A DNA stretch of 10,026 nucleotides, from the NCBI GenBank assembly GCA_003162595.1, contig PMNJ01000055.1:1-10026 (forward strand), read 5' to 3'. Made by a program: the position numbers and the translations under genes. Below are positions 1 through 7,699 of this stretch, piece by piece; position 1 is the first letter of the stretch, and each line of letters starts with the position of its first letter. The notes under the pieces are model-generated. The model did not search any database. It was not told the origin of the DNA and saw nothing but the letters and a program-made list of their open reading frames with translations. This stretch comes from Bacteroidales bacterium. Its GTDB lineage: Bacteria; Bacteroidota; Bacteroidia; Bacteroidales; VadinHA17.

Positions 1-22
1 CCTTTTGAGACACCCTCTTTTT
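1..22. terminator. Right arm of a probable bidirectional terminator cut by the window edge
   Basis: The window opens with CCTTTTGAGACACCCTC followed by a run of five T. Read on the plus strand this looks like the 3' arm of a GC-containing hairpin followed by a U-tract. Read on the minus strand it is an A-tract followed by the 5' arm (GAGGGTGTCTCAAAAGG). The pairing arm would lie just left of base 1 and cannot be seen. It sits about 70 bases past the stop codon of the lipoprotein gene, a sensible place for its terminator. A terminal inverted repeat of an insertion sequence is a less likely alternative, because similar GAGAC-type motifs occur at some element ends. Confidence 0.4.
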
Positions 23-92
23 ATTGTTAAGGTAAAAATTCAAAGTGTAACTGCAAAGAATTCTATTTTACAATTTAAAAAACAATTCAAAA

Positions 93-3000
93 TCACTTCA
101 CACAACGAACAGAATAGCCATTGAAAGAAGCGTACGAGGCTCTCCCTAAAAGGCTACTGTTGGATCTAAGATAATAATACCAGGATCCTGGAGGAGTGTC
201 TTCGGTTGAACTTCTGAAGTATACGCCAAAACCGAGATCATTCCATACTACCGGACTCGTATTAGACTTGCGAAAGCCTGCTGGAACTGCGGAAAAACCA
301 CTGGTATTATTAGTCGCCTGGTTATTCCCGACATTACCAGCTGTTGGATCAGTAGTCCAACCTGAAGTGCTTGACATGGATTTGCCAATGTCTTGTCCTC
401 CAGAAGTGAATGCAAAACCGTTATTTATAAGGAAATTAGATAGAGTTATCCACTCTGCATCGGATGGCACATGCATTCCTGTTGGGCAAACACCAGCAGG
501 GTCAGTTATTGCATAAAAAGTATATAATCTGCCATAAGTAGCCAGATTTGCATTATCATCATTATAAATCCATTGGTATTTGGGCGCAGTTTCTCCAGTG
601 AGATCAACCGTGGTGGTCGTGGGTATTGATGCCCCTGTATTGTACTTTGAAGTTTTCAGGTTTTCCTTCATCCATACCTGGGTACCAATGGATACAAGGT
701 TGTAAAAATTACCTTCTACATCATATATTGTTGAAGGTGTATGAGGTCTTACTGAATTTGAAGCAGAACTGGCCAAACTGTTACCATTGGCATTTGTGGC
801 AATTACTGTAAAAGTATAAGCAGTGCCATTAGTAAGACCTGTTACAGTTATAGGGCTTGCTGTACCTGTTCCGGTAAAACTACCAGGAATTGAAGTCACA
901 GTGTATCCTGTTATTGCTGAACCACCATTACTAACTGGTGCTGTAAATGTCACTGAAGCTTGAGCATCTCCCTCTATTGCTGTTCCAATTGTTGGAGAAC
1001 CCGGAACTGTTGAAGGGGTTACTGAATTTGAAGCAGAGCTTGCTGGACTGTTACCGGCGGCATTTGTGGCAATTACTGTAAAAGTATAAGCAGTGCCATT
1101 TGTTAAACCTGTAACTATAATTGGGCTCGTGGAACCCGTCCCTGTAATAGTACCTGGATTTGAAGTTACCGTGTATCCTGTTATAACTGATCCTCCATTA
1201 CTGGCTGGTGCTGTAAATGTCACCGAAGCCTGAGCATTGCCTTTGGTAGCTGTTCCTATTGTTGGTGCACCAGGAACTGTTAAAGGTGTCACTGAATTTG
1301 AAGCAGAGCTTGCTGGACTGTTACCATTAGCATTTGTGGCAATTACTGTAAAAGTATAAGCAATTCCATTGGTGAGACCTGTTACAGTCAGAGGGCTTCC
1401 CGTACCAGTTGCTGTAAAACTACCTGGACTCGAAGTTACCGTGTATCCCGTAATAGTTGAACCACCATTTGGTGGTGCTGTAAATGCCACCGTAGCCTGA
1501 ACATTGCCTGCTGTTGCTGCACCTATTGTCGGTGCACCCGGAACTGTTGAAGGTGTTACTGAATTTGAAGCAGAGCTTGCCGGACTGTTACCGACAGCAT
1601 TTGTGGCAATTACAGTAAAAGTATAAACAGTTCCATTGGTAAGTCCTGTTACCGTTATTGGGCTTGATGTACCTGTTCCGGTAAAACTACCTGGATTTGA
1701 AGTTACTGTGTATCCTGTTATAACTGACCCACCATTACTAGCTGGTGCTGTAAATGTCACTGAAGCCTGAGCATTGCCTTTTGTAGCAGTTCCTATTGTT
1801 GGTGCACCAGGAACAGTTGAAGGTGTCACTGTATTTGAAGCAGAGCTTGCTGAACTATTACCATTGGCATTTGTGGCAAATACTGTAAAAGTATAAGCAG
1901 TTGCATTGGTAAGACCTGTTACAGTTAAAGGACTTGCAGTACCCGTGGCAGTAATACCGCCTGGACTTGAAGTTACTGTGTATCCTGTAATAGCTGAACC
2001 ACCATCACTTACTGGTGCTGTAAATGCCACCGTAGCTTGAGCAATGCCAGCTGTAGCTACACCTATTGTTGGTACACCTGGAATTGTTGAAGGTGTTACT
2101 TGATTTGAAGCAGAACTTGGTGTACTGGTACCAGTAGCATTTGTGGCAGTTACTGTAAAAGTATAAGCAGTTCCGTTAGTAAGACCTGTTACTAGAATTG
2201 GGCTTGAGGAACCAGTTCCGGTAATACTACCAGGATTTGAAGTTACTGTGTATCCTGTTATTGTTGATCCACCATTACTGGCTGGTGCTGTAAAAGTCAC
2301 TGAAGCCTGAGCATTTCCTTTTGTAGCTGTACCTATTGTTGGTGCACCTGGAACTGATGAAGGGGTTACTGAATTTGAAGCAGAGCTGGCTGGACTGTTA
2401 CCTTTGGCATTTGTGGCAATTACTGTAAAAGTATAAGCAGTGCCATTGGTAAGACCCGTTACAGTTATTGGACTTGTTGAACCTATCCCAGTTAAACCAC
2501 CTGGAATTGAAGTTACAGTGTACGCTATAATAGATGAACCACCATTACTAACTGGTGCTGTAAATGCCACTACAGCTTGAGTATTTCCTGCTGTCGCTGT
2601 ACCTATTATTGGTGCACCTGGAACTGTTGATGGGATCACTGAATTTGAAGCAATACTTGGAGAACTATTGCCATTTGAATTAGTAGCAATTACTGTAAAA
2701 GTATAAGCAGTACCATTAGTCAGCCCTGTAACTGTTATCGGGCTTGCGGAACCAGTTCCGATAAAACTACCGGGATTTGAAGTTACTGTATATCCTGTAA
2801 TCGCTGAACCACCATCACTAAGAGGGGCCAGAAAAGTAACAGTGACTTGGGCATTTCCTGGTGTTGCTACTACATTTGTTGGAGCACCCACCACCGTATT
2901 TGTAGTAAAGGAAAGCTCATTTCCATAAGCAATGCCAGCACTATTGGTAGCATATGCCCGTACATAATACTTTGTACCTGGGAGTAATGCAGTAAGGTTG

Positions 3001-3575
3001 CTTGTAAAACTACCGGCGCCGGTCGCGTCAGAGGTTTTAAAATTATCGGTAGTGGGACTGGCAGTTGTTGCCCAACATACTCCTCCGGCCGTAATGGCTC
3101 CATTACCATCAGAAGTGATATTTCCACCCGAAACCGCTGTTGTCAAAGTAACTGAAGAAACTGCAGTGGTTGTAACGGTAGGAATTACAATAGGACTTGT
3201 AGTAAATGTAACCTCATTCCCATATGCAGTACCAACCTTGTTGGTTGCATAAGCCCTCACATGATAAAGAGTATTTGGAGTCAGCCCCGTCAAATTGCTT
3301 GTAAAACTTCCGGCCCCATTATCATCAGATGTATGTGACCCTGAAATAGCCGGACTTGAAGTTGTTCCCCAGCATACTCCCCGTGCTGTCACTGCAGCAC
3401 CTCCGTCTTTTGAGATCATACCCCCTGTGGTTCCAGAATTAACTGTAATATTTGTTACAGTAGTTGTAGTTAAGGTAGGTATTACATCTTCCTTTTTGCA
3501 ACTGTCGATTATTGCAATTCCAATTAATAAACAAACTAAAACTAAAAGAGGCACTATTTTTTTCATATTGACCAT
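93..3575 (-). CDS. Large FN3-repeat lipoprotein with C-terminal FISUMP domain
   Basis: This encodes a 1160-residue secreted lipoprotein of unknown specific function, probably a surface adhesin or glycan/protein-binding protein. The more likely start is Met4 (codon at 3564-3566), which gives MKK followed by a hydrophobic stretch and a lipobox-like IIDSC with Cys26 (Cys23 from Met4) as the lipidated residue. The next residues, KKED, resemble the Bacteroidetes lipoprotein export signal that directs lipoproteins to the cell surface. Residues about 33-127 and 132-226 are two related beta-sandwich modules, each with a GVCW motif and a VRAYATN...AYGNE...FTT ending. Residues 230-948 are eight fibronectin type III-like repeats of 90 residues (one of 89). 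Residues about 951-1160 match the Fibrobacter succinogenes major paralogous domain (TIGR02145-like): VWMKENLKTSKYN, YGRLYTFYA, CPTGMHVPSDAEW, SGFSAVPAGFR and a terminal GYSVRCVK. Cys1030 and Cys1158 could form a disulfide. There is no type IX secretion sorting domain at the C-terminus. The domain assignment is confident; the role is inferred. It is followed by a half-visible terminator and is probably transcribed alone. Confidence 0.93.
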   Translation of the reverse strand: MVNMKKIVPLLVLVCLLIGIAIIDSCKKEDVIPTLTTTTVTNITVNSGTTGGMISKDGGAAVTARGVCWGTTSSPAISGSHTSDDNGAGSFTSNLTGLTPNTLYHVRAYATNKVGTAYGNEVTFTTSPIVIPTVTTTAVSSVTLTTAVSGGNITSDGNGAITAGGVCWATTASPTTDNFKTSDATGAGSFTSNLTALLPGTKYYVRAYATNSAGIAYGNELSFTTNTVVGAPTNVVATPGNAQVTVTFLAPLSDGGSAITGYTVTSNPGSFIGTGSASPITVTGLTNGTAYTFTVIATNSNGNSSPSIASNSVIPSTVPGAPIIGTATAGNTQAVVAFTAPVSNGGSSIIAYTVTSIPGGLTGIGSTSPITVTGLTNGTAYTFTVIATNAKGNSPASSASNSVTPSSVPGAPTIGTATKGNAQASVTFTAPASNGGSTITGYTVTSNPGSITGTGSSSPILVTGLTNGTAYTFTVTATNATGTSTPSSASNQVTPSTIPGVPTIGVATAGIAQATVAFTAPVSDGGSAITGYTVTSSPGGITATGTASPLTVTGLTNATAYTFTVFATNANGNSSASSASNTVTPSTVPGAPTIGTATKGNAQASVTFTAPASNGGSVITGYTVTSNPGSFTGTGTSSPITVTGLTNGTVYTFTVIATNAVGNSPASSASNSVTPSTVPGAPTIGAATAGNVQATVAFTAPPNGGSTITGYTVTSSPGSFTATGTGSPLTVTGLTNGIAYTFTVIATNANGNSPASSASNSVTPLTVPGAPTIGTATKGNAQASVTFTAPASNGGSVITGYTVTSNPGTITGTGSTSPIIVTGLTNGTAYTFTVIATNAAGNSPASSASNSVTPSTVPGSPTIGTAIEGDAQASVTFTAPVSNGGSAITGYTVTSIPGSFTGTGTASPITVTGLTNGTAYTFTVIATNANGNSLASSASNSVRPHTPSTIYDVEGNFYNLVSIGTQVWMKENLKTSKYNTGASIPTTTTVDLTGETAPKYQWIYNDDNANLATYGRLYTFYAITDPAGVCPTGMHVPSDAEWITLSNFLINNGFAFTSGGQDIGKSMSSTSGWTTDPTAGNVGNNQATNNTSGFSAVPAGFRKSNTSPVVWNDLGFGVYFRSSTEDTPPGSWYYYLRSNSSLLGRASYASFNGYSVRCVK
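732..2888 (-). repeat. Eight tandem 270-bp FN3-encoding repeats
   Basis: Eight in-frame units begin (minus-strand 5' ends) at 2888, 2618, 2348, 2078, 1808, 1538, 1271 and 1001. Each is 270 bases except the sixth, which is 267 because one codon is lost in the TAPPNGGS segment. Each unit begins with a G-[AVS]-P motif and contains ITGYTVTS, a G-T-G/S-x-SP turn, VTGLTNGTAYTFTVIATNA and SSASNSVTPSTVP, with small variations. The codons are well conserved as well as the residues, which indicates recent duplication or ongoing homogenisation. Such an array can change copy number by recombination and is a likely place for assembly collapse. Confidence 0.95.
2898..3479 (-). repeat. Two diverged N-terminal beta-sandwich modules (about 95 residues each)
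   Basis: Residues about 33-127 and 132-226 of the lipoprotein align with each other. Both carry a TTTxV start, a GG-x-I-[ST]-x-[DG] turn, GVCW[GA]T, a TSDxxGAGSFTSNLT stretch, then Y-x-VRAYATN, G-x-AYGNE and FTT. They are different from the eight downstream FN3 repeats and much less alike at DNA level. Modules of this type are common in predicted Bacteroidetes surface lipoproteins. They probably act as spacers that lift the distal domains away from the membrane. Confidence 0.8.
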
Positions 3576-3927
3576 TATTAATTATTTATTGATAAATTTA
3601 ATTATATCTTATTTTTTAAAGTAATATTCGGACTAAAGACACTTAACGAATAAACTATTTTTCGACGATTATATTATAATCTAATTAAGCAAATGAAGAT
3701 TATTTTTTTGACTTTGCAATATTATTTTGATGAACTGCTAAAAAGAGGTGATAAAATACTGGTTCAATTATGATGATAAAAAATCTCTACCTTACAGAAG
3801 ATTCGCAACTATAAAGTTATGTTTACCTCTTGAAATGAAAGATTGTATCTAAAATTCTTAAAAACAAAAATGCTCTGTATAATTGAAACTGTTTTAAGGA
3901 ATTATAAAATCAAAAAGGGCTTCTGAA
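3576..3927. other. Gene-free AT-rich spacer of 352 bases
   Basis: This lies between the deacetylase stop codon and the start of the lipoprotein gene. It is very AT-rich and I see no open reading frame on either strand that looks like a gene; a plus-strand frame reaching into it comes from the antisense of the lipoprotein gene. No convincing GC-rich hairpin with a T-tract follows the deacetylase gene. The only functional element I can propose is a promoter for the lipoprotein gene, listed separately. Confidence 0.7.
3683..3720 (-). promoter_or_regulatory. Candidate Bacteroidetes-type promoter for the lipoprotein gene
   Basis: On the minus strand ATTG (plus-strand 3717-3720) is followed after 19 bases by TTCATTTG (3690-3697). 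The Bacteroidetes housekeeping pattern is TTTG, about 19-21 bases, then TAnnTTTG, so each box has one mismatch. Transcription would start near 3683, giving a leader of roughly 115-120 bases before the ATG at 3566. In sequence this AT-rich such matches arise by chance, so the call is tentative. Confidence 0.33.
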
Positions 3928-4944
3928 TTATTTCCTCTTAATAAATGAGGTTAATCGATCCTTTATGCTATAGAATAAATAATTCGGAACATAACCCATT
4001 CGGTAGAAACTTCCATAATCATTAATCTTATCTGTGCTGGCCATAAACCGATTCAAACTTATAAGATTATCATTATCGACCGGTAATTGATTTGCTTTAT
4101 GTTGAATAGAAAAGGCGTACTGAAAGCCTTCTTCTTTAGCTATACTAATGACAAGATCATTAAAATTACCGTTTGGGTACGCTATAGAAATTGGATATTT
4201 CCCTATCATATCAAAAATGGACTTATTGGATCTTCTTAACTCTTCAACAATTTCATCACGTGAATAATTAGTCAGGATTGAATGATTATGAGTGTGATTA
4301 CCAATAGATGTATAGGGATGCTTAGCAAGAAGTTTAACTTCATTTTCATTAAGAGGTCTATCAATGTCTGACCAGGGATTAAGAGATGAAATGCCAAAAT
4401 TACGAACAATGTAATCTACAATATTTTGATGCTTTAAACTCTTCAGAGATATTTGTTCACTTCTGATGTTTTCCAAACTGTTACCTTGCTTAGATCTATA
4501 CTTGAAAATTATATCCCACCAGTAGGACTTATTTTCACTAATATTCCCAGTTGTTAAAAAGTAAGCTGCAGAAATTTTATATTTCTCAAGTATTTCACAG
4601 GAAAGCAGATTATTAAAATAGCCATCATCAAATGTAATCATTACATATTGCTGCGAACTATCGAGGTCATTATTCATATCTTCAGGACAAATAAACTTAT
4701 AGTTATTTTTAAGAAAATATTTAATAAAATCTTCAAACTGGTTTAATGTCATATTATTCTGAGGATCAATATGATTCAGTTTCTTTTCTCTTTCAGACGC
4801 ATACAGTCCGTGAAAATAAAACACTAATAAACGGTTCTTTTCATTTTTAAAGTTTAGAAAAAAAGGATTAAGTAACCTTCCAATCTTTTCAACAACAAGT
4901 GGACCATGTGAGTTGACAAGTTCTTTAATACGATTTGTATCCAT
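3928..4944 (-). CDS. Polysaccharide deacetylase family protein (carbohydrate esterase 4 fold)
   Basis: This 338-residue protein has the NodB-homology motifs of metal-dependent polysaccharide deacetylases. TFDDGY at 104-109 supplies the catalytic base and metal-binding Asp106/Asp107. HTHNH at 217-221 supplies the two metal-binding histidines in the H-[ST]-x-x-H pattern. AYPNGNF at 255-261 corresponds to the third motif. The N-terminal VFYFHGLY segment (about 41-48) is also usual in this family. No signal peptide or membrane segment is visible, so it is probably cytoplasmic and may act on a lipid-linked or nucleotide-linked glycan precursor, although the family also includes exported enzymes. 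It is the last gene of the polysaccharide block, starting only 11 bases after the preceding stop, which suggests cotranscription. Family membership and an intact metal site are directly visible; the substrate (likely an N-acetylated sugar of the exported glycan) is inferred. Confidence 0.9.
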   Translation of the reverse strand: MDTNRIKELVNSHGPLVVEKIGRLLNPFFLNFKNEKNRLLVFYFHGLYASEREKKLNHIDPQNNMTLNQFEDFIKYFLKNNYKFICPEDMNNDLDSSQQYVMITFDDGYFNNLLSCEILEKYKISAAYFLTTGNISENKSYWWDIIFKYRSKQGNSLENIRSEQISLKSLKHQNIVDYIVRNFGISSLNPWSDIDRPLNENEVKLLAKHPYTSIGNHTHNHSILTNYSRDEIVEELRRSNKSIFDMIGKYPISIAYPNGNFNDLVISIAKEEGFQYAFSIQHKANQLPVDNDNLISLNRFMASTDKINDYGSFYRMGYVPNYLFYSIKDRLTSFIKRK

Positions 4945-4955
4945 TTTTTATGAAT

Positions 4956-6326
4956 TTAATAAACTTTATCCCCATCTGGAGATATTTCGCTTTTTTTGTA
5001 ACCAAGAATTAGTGATAATATGGCAAAATACCATAGACCAGTGGCATACCCATGTTCTGACATAAAAATCCAATCAATAAAACTTTCAATAATCTGCGAA
5101 AAGAGATATAATAAAACCAACAATGCAAGATCGGATACTACTCCATCAGACTTCATAAAAAGAATAAAAGCTTTAAATAAAGAAAAAATATATAGTAAAA
5201 TAAAAAGAATCAACCCAACAAATCCCCAACGAAAAATGACTCCGGTCCAAACCATGTCAGCTAGAGCATTCTTCATAAGAACAGCCCAGTACGTTTGATA
5301 TTCAGTAACGGAACCCATTCCAATAATTTTCTTTTCCTCATCAATATTAGAAATTACGTTTCTACTCATTGTGAATCGGATATTAAGATCATTTGGCCCC
5401 CTAGCTAATTGAGGATTCGTTAGCTCAGAAAACCTATTAATGATAAAATCAATATTTGTAGGAAAAACCTTTGAAATAACCAATAAAAATAAAACTCCCA
5501 ATAGACAATACAATAAAACATTTCTTACAGCCAACCACAATCTGCCTTTTTTAAAACCCATTAGCATAGAATAAATTATAAATAGGCAAACTATAATTAT
5601 ACTAAAAGACCTGAAATATGTAATAACAGTAGCAATCAGATTGACTGCCAGCAATAATGAATAAACAAAAGGATTTTTTTTCATGTGTATCAGGCAGAAA
5701 GCGATAGAAAGAAAAGGCAATTGAGGCATAAACCACATTGTACGGGTTACTTCCTGTCCATTAAAGATCTCTTTCAGATACTCATGTTGCAGATAAATTT
5801 TAAAATGTAGTCCCTGATGCAGTATAAAAAGAAAAGCTGCGATGCTATTCACAACAATCAGACTTAACAGAAACTTTTCCAATACCTCGGGCTTATAATA
5901 TGAAGCCCAATTCTTGATAATAAAAAACCCGGCAAACAACGACATTAGATTAATAAATTCTTTAAAGACACCAGTCAAAAGCGAATTATTAATAATTGCA
6001 GTTCCCAATCCTAAACCAGTTAGAATCAACAATCCAATTATGCAATAGTCCAGCTCATTTAATGGCAAAGTATTATACATCTTATCCGGCTTTTTATAAA
6101 TACGGATAATTGAAAATAGTATCCAGAAAAGTACAAGCCAGATGAATCCAAGAATTAATCCCAATTTTCCCGGGATGATAAAAAGTTTGACATTCGTAAA
6201 AAAAATTGACTCTCTCATAAACATCAGGAAAGGAATGCCCAAAAAAAACAGAGGCGATTTGATCCCTTTTACCACAAAGTATAATAGTAAGACATAAGGT
6301 AAAACTATTCTGAAAAGGTCAATCAT
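4956..6326 (-). CDS. O-antigen ligase/polymerase-like multi-pass membrane protein
   Basis: This 456-residue protein has about 11-13 hydrophobic segments, for example near 5-20, 51-77, 94-112, 118-138, 150-172, 219-257 (two), 267-287, 361-391, 397-415 and 427-443. A large hydrophilic loop at about 288-360 precedes a membrane segment containing RWGFVG (366-371). That topology, with arginines in the loop (Arg298, Arg309, Arg317, Arg322) and GMGS at 336-339 before the next helix, fits the WaaL/Wzy (Wzy_C-like) superfamily, which transfers or polymerises undecaprenyl-linked glycans at the periplasmic face. The canonical HN motif before the Gly-x-x-Gly helix is replaced here by ADMVW (356-360). Sequence alone does not separate ligase from polymerase. 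The ABC-type exporter next to it favours a ligase role, since ABC-exported O-antigens are finished before export. It lies 84 bases after the Wzt-like gene and 11 before the deacetylase gene. Confidence 0.82.
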   Translation of the reverse strand: MIDLFRIVLPYVLLLYFVVKGIKSPLFFLGIPFLMFMRESIFFTNVKLFIIPGKLGLILGFIWLVLFWILFSIIRIYKKPDKMYNTLPLNELDYCIIGLLILTGLGLGTAIINNSLLTGVFKEFINLMSLFAGFFIIKNWASYYKPEVLEKFLLSLIVVNSIAAFLFILHQGLHFKIYLQHEYLKEIFNGQEVTRTMWFMPQLPFLSIAFCLIHMKKNPFVYSLLLAVNLIATVITYFRSFSIIIVCLFIIYSMLMGFKKGRLWLAVRNVLLYCLLGVLFLLVISKVFPTNIDFIINRFSELTNPQLARGPNDLNIRFTMSRNVISNIDEEKKIIGMGSVTEYQTYWAVLMKNALADMVWTGVIFRWGFVGLILFILLYIFSLFKAFILFMKSDGVVSDLALLVLLYLFSQIIESFIDWIFMSEHGYATGLWYFAILSLILGYKKSEISPDGDKVY

Positions 6327-6410
6327 CTTTTTACAATTAAGTTAGTCTGGCAGGATAAATCTTTCATTAAGAAGCATTTAACAAACTAAATAAACATAAG
6401 TTAAGGTCAA

Positions 6411-7685
6411 TTAAGTCCAACTCGCATCGGTTAAAATCTTGCATTGGCCTGGTAGTCCATTACTTCCTGTTCTGAAAAAGTCACCACCAATAACATCCGT
6501 ATATCCAATATTAAAAATTAAATCAAGTGTCTCAACGTCATTCATTGATAAATAAAGTACAAAATGATAAGTCCCTACAGCCAAGGGCAAATTTGAAATT
6601 TCACATTTTATTGATCCGGAATCCTTATTTAAATCAATATTATCACTAGAAAAATCATTCCTCAAAAAAAGAAGTCGGTTTTCTCTGTCATCAATAATCT
6701 CAAGACAGACAACAACGTTTTTAAACAGTTGATTAGAGAAGTTTTTATAAACCAGTTCAAAGGTATATGTATCACCTGATAACATATTGTCTACATATAT
6801 ACCTTTGTCGTCTAATATTCTGAAATCAACAAACCTGACTTTCCCATTTCCTGTTCTATCCTTCCGGTCCGATAATGATACCTTAGAAATAGAAGACGTA
6901 TTATCCAGGTAGGTAGAAATACCTTCCTTTGTGGGTCCTGTAAATATTTGTTTTCCTCCATTGAGGATAATAACTTTCTGACATAAAGATTCAATTGCTG
7001 CCATATTATGACTTACAAAAATCACAGTTCTTCCGCCTTCCATGCTGACATCCTGCATTTTACCCAGACACTTTTTCTGGAATTCGGCATCGCCAACAGC
7101 TAATACCTCATCAATAATCAGTATATCTGGTTCCATGTGTGCGGCAACCGCAAAAGCTAATCGTACATACATTCCTGAAGAGTACCTCTTTACAGGTGTA
7201 TCCAGGAACTTTTCAACTCCTGAAAAATCAACAATTTCATCAAATTTACTTTTTATCTCAGCCCTGTGCATTCCTAATATTGCCCCATTTAGAAAGATAT
7301 TTTCCCGGCCGGTTAGCTCAGGGTGAAAACCTGTACCAACTTCAAGCAAACTTGCAACCCGGCCTTTTATCGCTATACGGCCACTTGTAGGTTCAGTTAT
7401 ACGGCTAATTACTTTTAGCAAGGTGGATTTTCCAGCTCCGTTACGGCCAATAATACCAATGCGTTCACCCTGCATGACATCAAAACTGATATCACTTAAT
7501 GCCCAAAATTCTTCTTTGCTTTGGATTTTCGATACCGGTTTATTTCCAACGATATTTTTTGCAGAGTTAAATGTTCCTTTTACTTTCTCGGTAATCACAT
7601 CCCTTAAAGCAACATAGCGGGAATTGCCCTGGTGTATAATATTATAACTCTTGCTTAAATTCTCAACTTTAATTACAACGCTCAT
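6411..7685 (-). CDS. wzt: Polysaccharide ABC transporter ATP-binding protein with C-terminal Wzt-like domain
   Basis: This 424-residue protein is the cytoplasmic ATPase that powers export of a lipid-linked polysaccharide through the Wzm-type permease. The nucleotide-binding domain covers about 1-250: Walker A GRNGAGKST at 80-88, the Wzt/TagH-type stretch VGTGFHPELTGREN around 116-129, ABC signature YSSGM at 168-172, Walker B ILIIDE ending at Asp192-Glu193 and the H-loop SHN with His226. An insertion at about 30-58 before the Walker A region is usual in polysaccharide and teichoic-acid exporters. Residues about 270-424 form an extra beta-rich domain resembling the Wzt C-terminal domain, which in characterised systems binds the glycan or its terminal modification and determines export specificity. 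All catalytic motifs are intact. The gene begins 14 bases after the glycosyltransferase stop. The specific glycan is not known. Confidence 0.95.
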   Translation of the reverse strand: MSVVIKVENLSKSYNIIHQGNSRYVALRDVITEKVKGTFNSAKNIVGNKPVSKIQSKEEFWALSDISFDVMQGERIGIIGRNGAGKSTLLKVISRITEPTSGRIAIKGRVASLLEVGTGFHPELTGRENIFLNGAILGMHRAEIKSKFDEIVDFSGVEKFLDTPVKRYSSGMYVRLAFAVAAHMEPDILIIDEVLAVGDAEFQKKCLGKMQDVSMEGGRTVIFVSHNMAAIESLCQKVIILNGGKQIFTGPTKEGISTYLDNTSSISKVSLSDRKDRTGNGKVRFVDFRILDDKGIYVDNMLSGDTYTFELVYKNFSNQLFKNVVVCLEIIDDRENRLLFLRNDFSSDNIDLNKDSGSIKCEISNLPLAVGTYHFVLYLSMNDVETLDLIFNIGYTDVIGGDFFRTGSNGLPGQCKILTDASWT

Positions 7686-7699
7686 AACTATCCATTAAA

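Noticed and set aside
732..2888. Regularly spaced repeats resembling a CRISPR or satellite array
   Set aside because: The period is 270 bases, the whole unit is conserved and it stays in frame as FN3 domains, so it is a coding tandem repeat.
196..3624. Plus-strand open frames inside the lipoprotein gene, including one reaching into the spacer at 3295-3624
   Set aside because: They are antisense to a clear coding frame with strong domain matches, have no recognisable domains, and repeat with the FN3 units as expected of shadow frames.
3743..3831. Inverted pair AAGAGGT / ACCTCTT in the spacer
   Set aside because: Seven bases with about 75 bases between the arms and no extension is expected by chance.
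3878..3906. TATAATT / AATTATA stem just past the deacetylase gene
   Set aside because: An all-AT seven-base stem with a 15-base loop and no adjacent clean T-tract is too weak to call a terminator.
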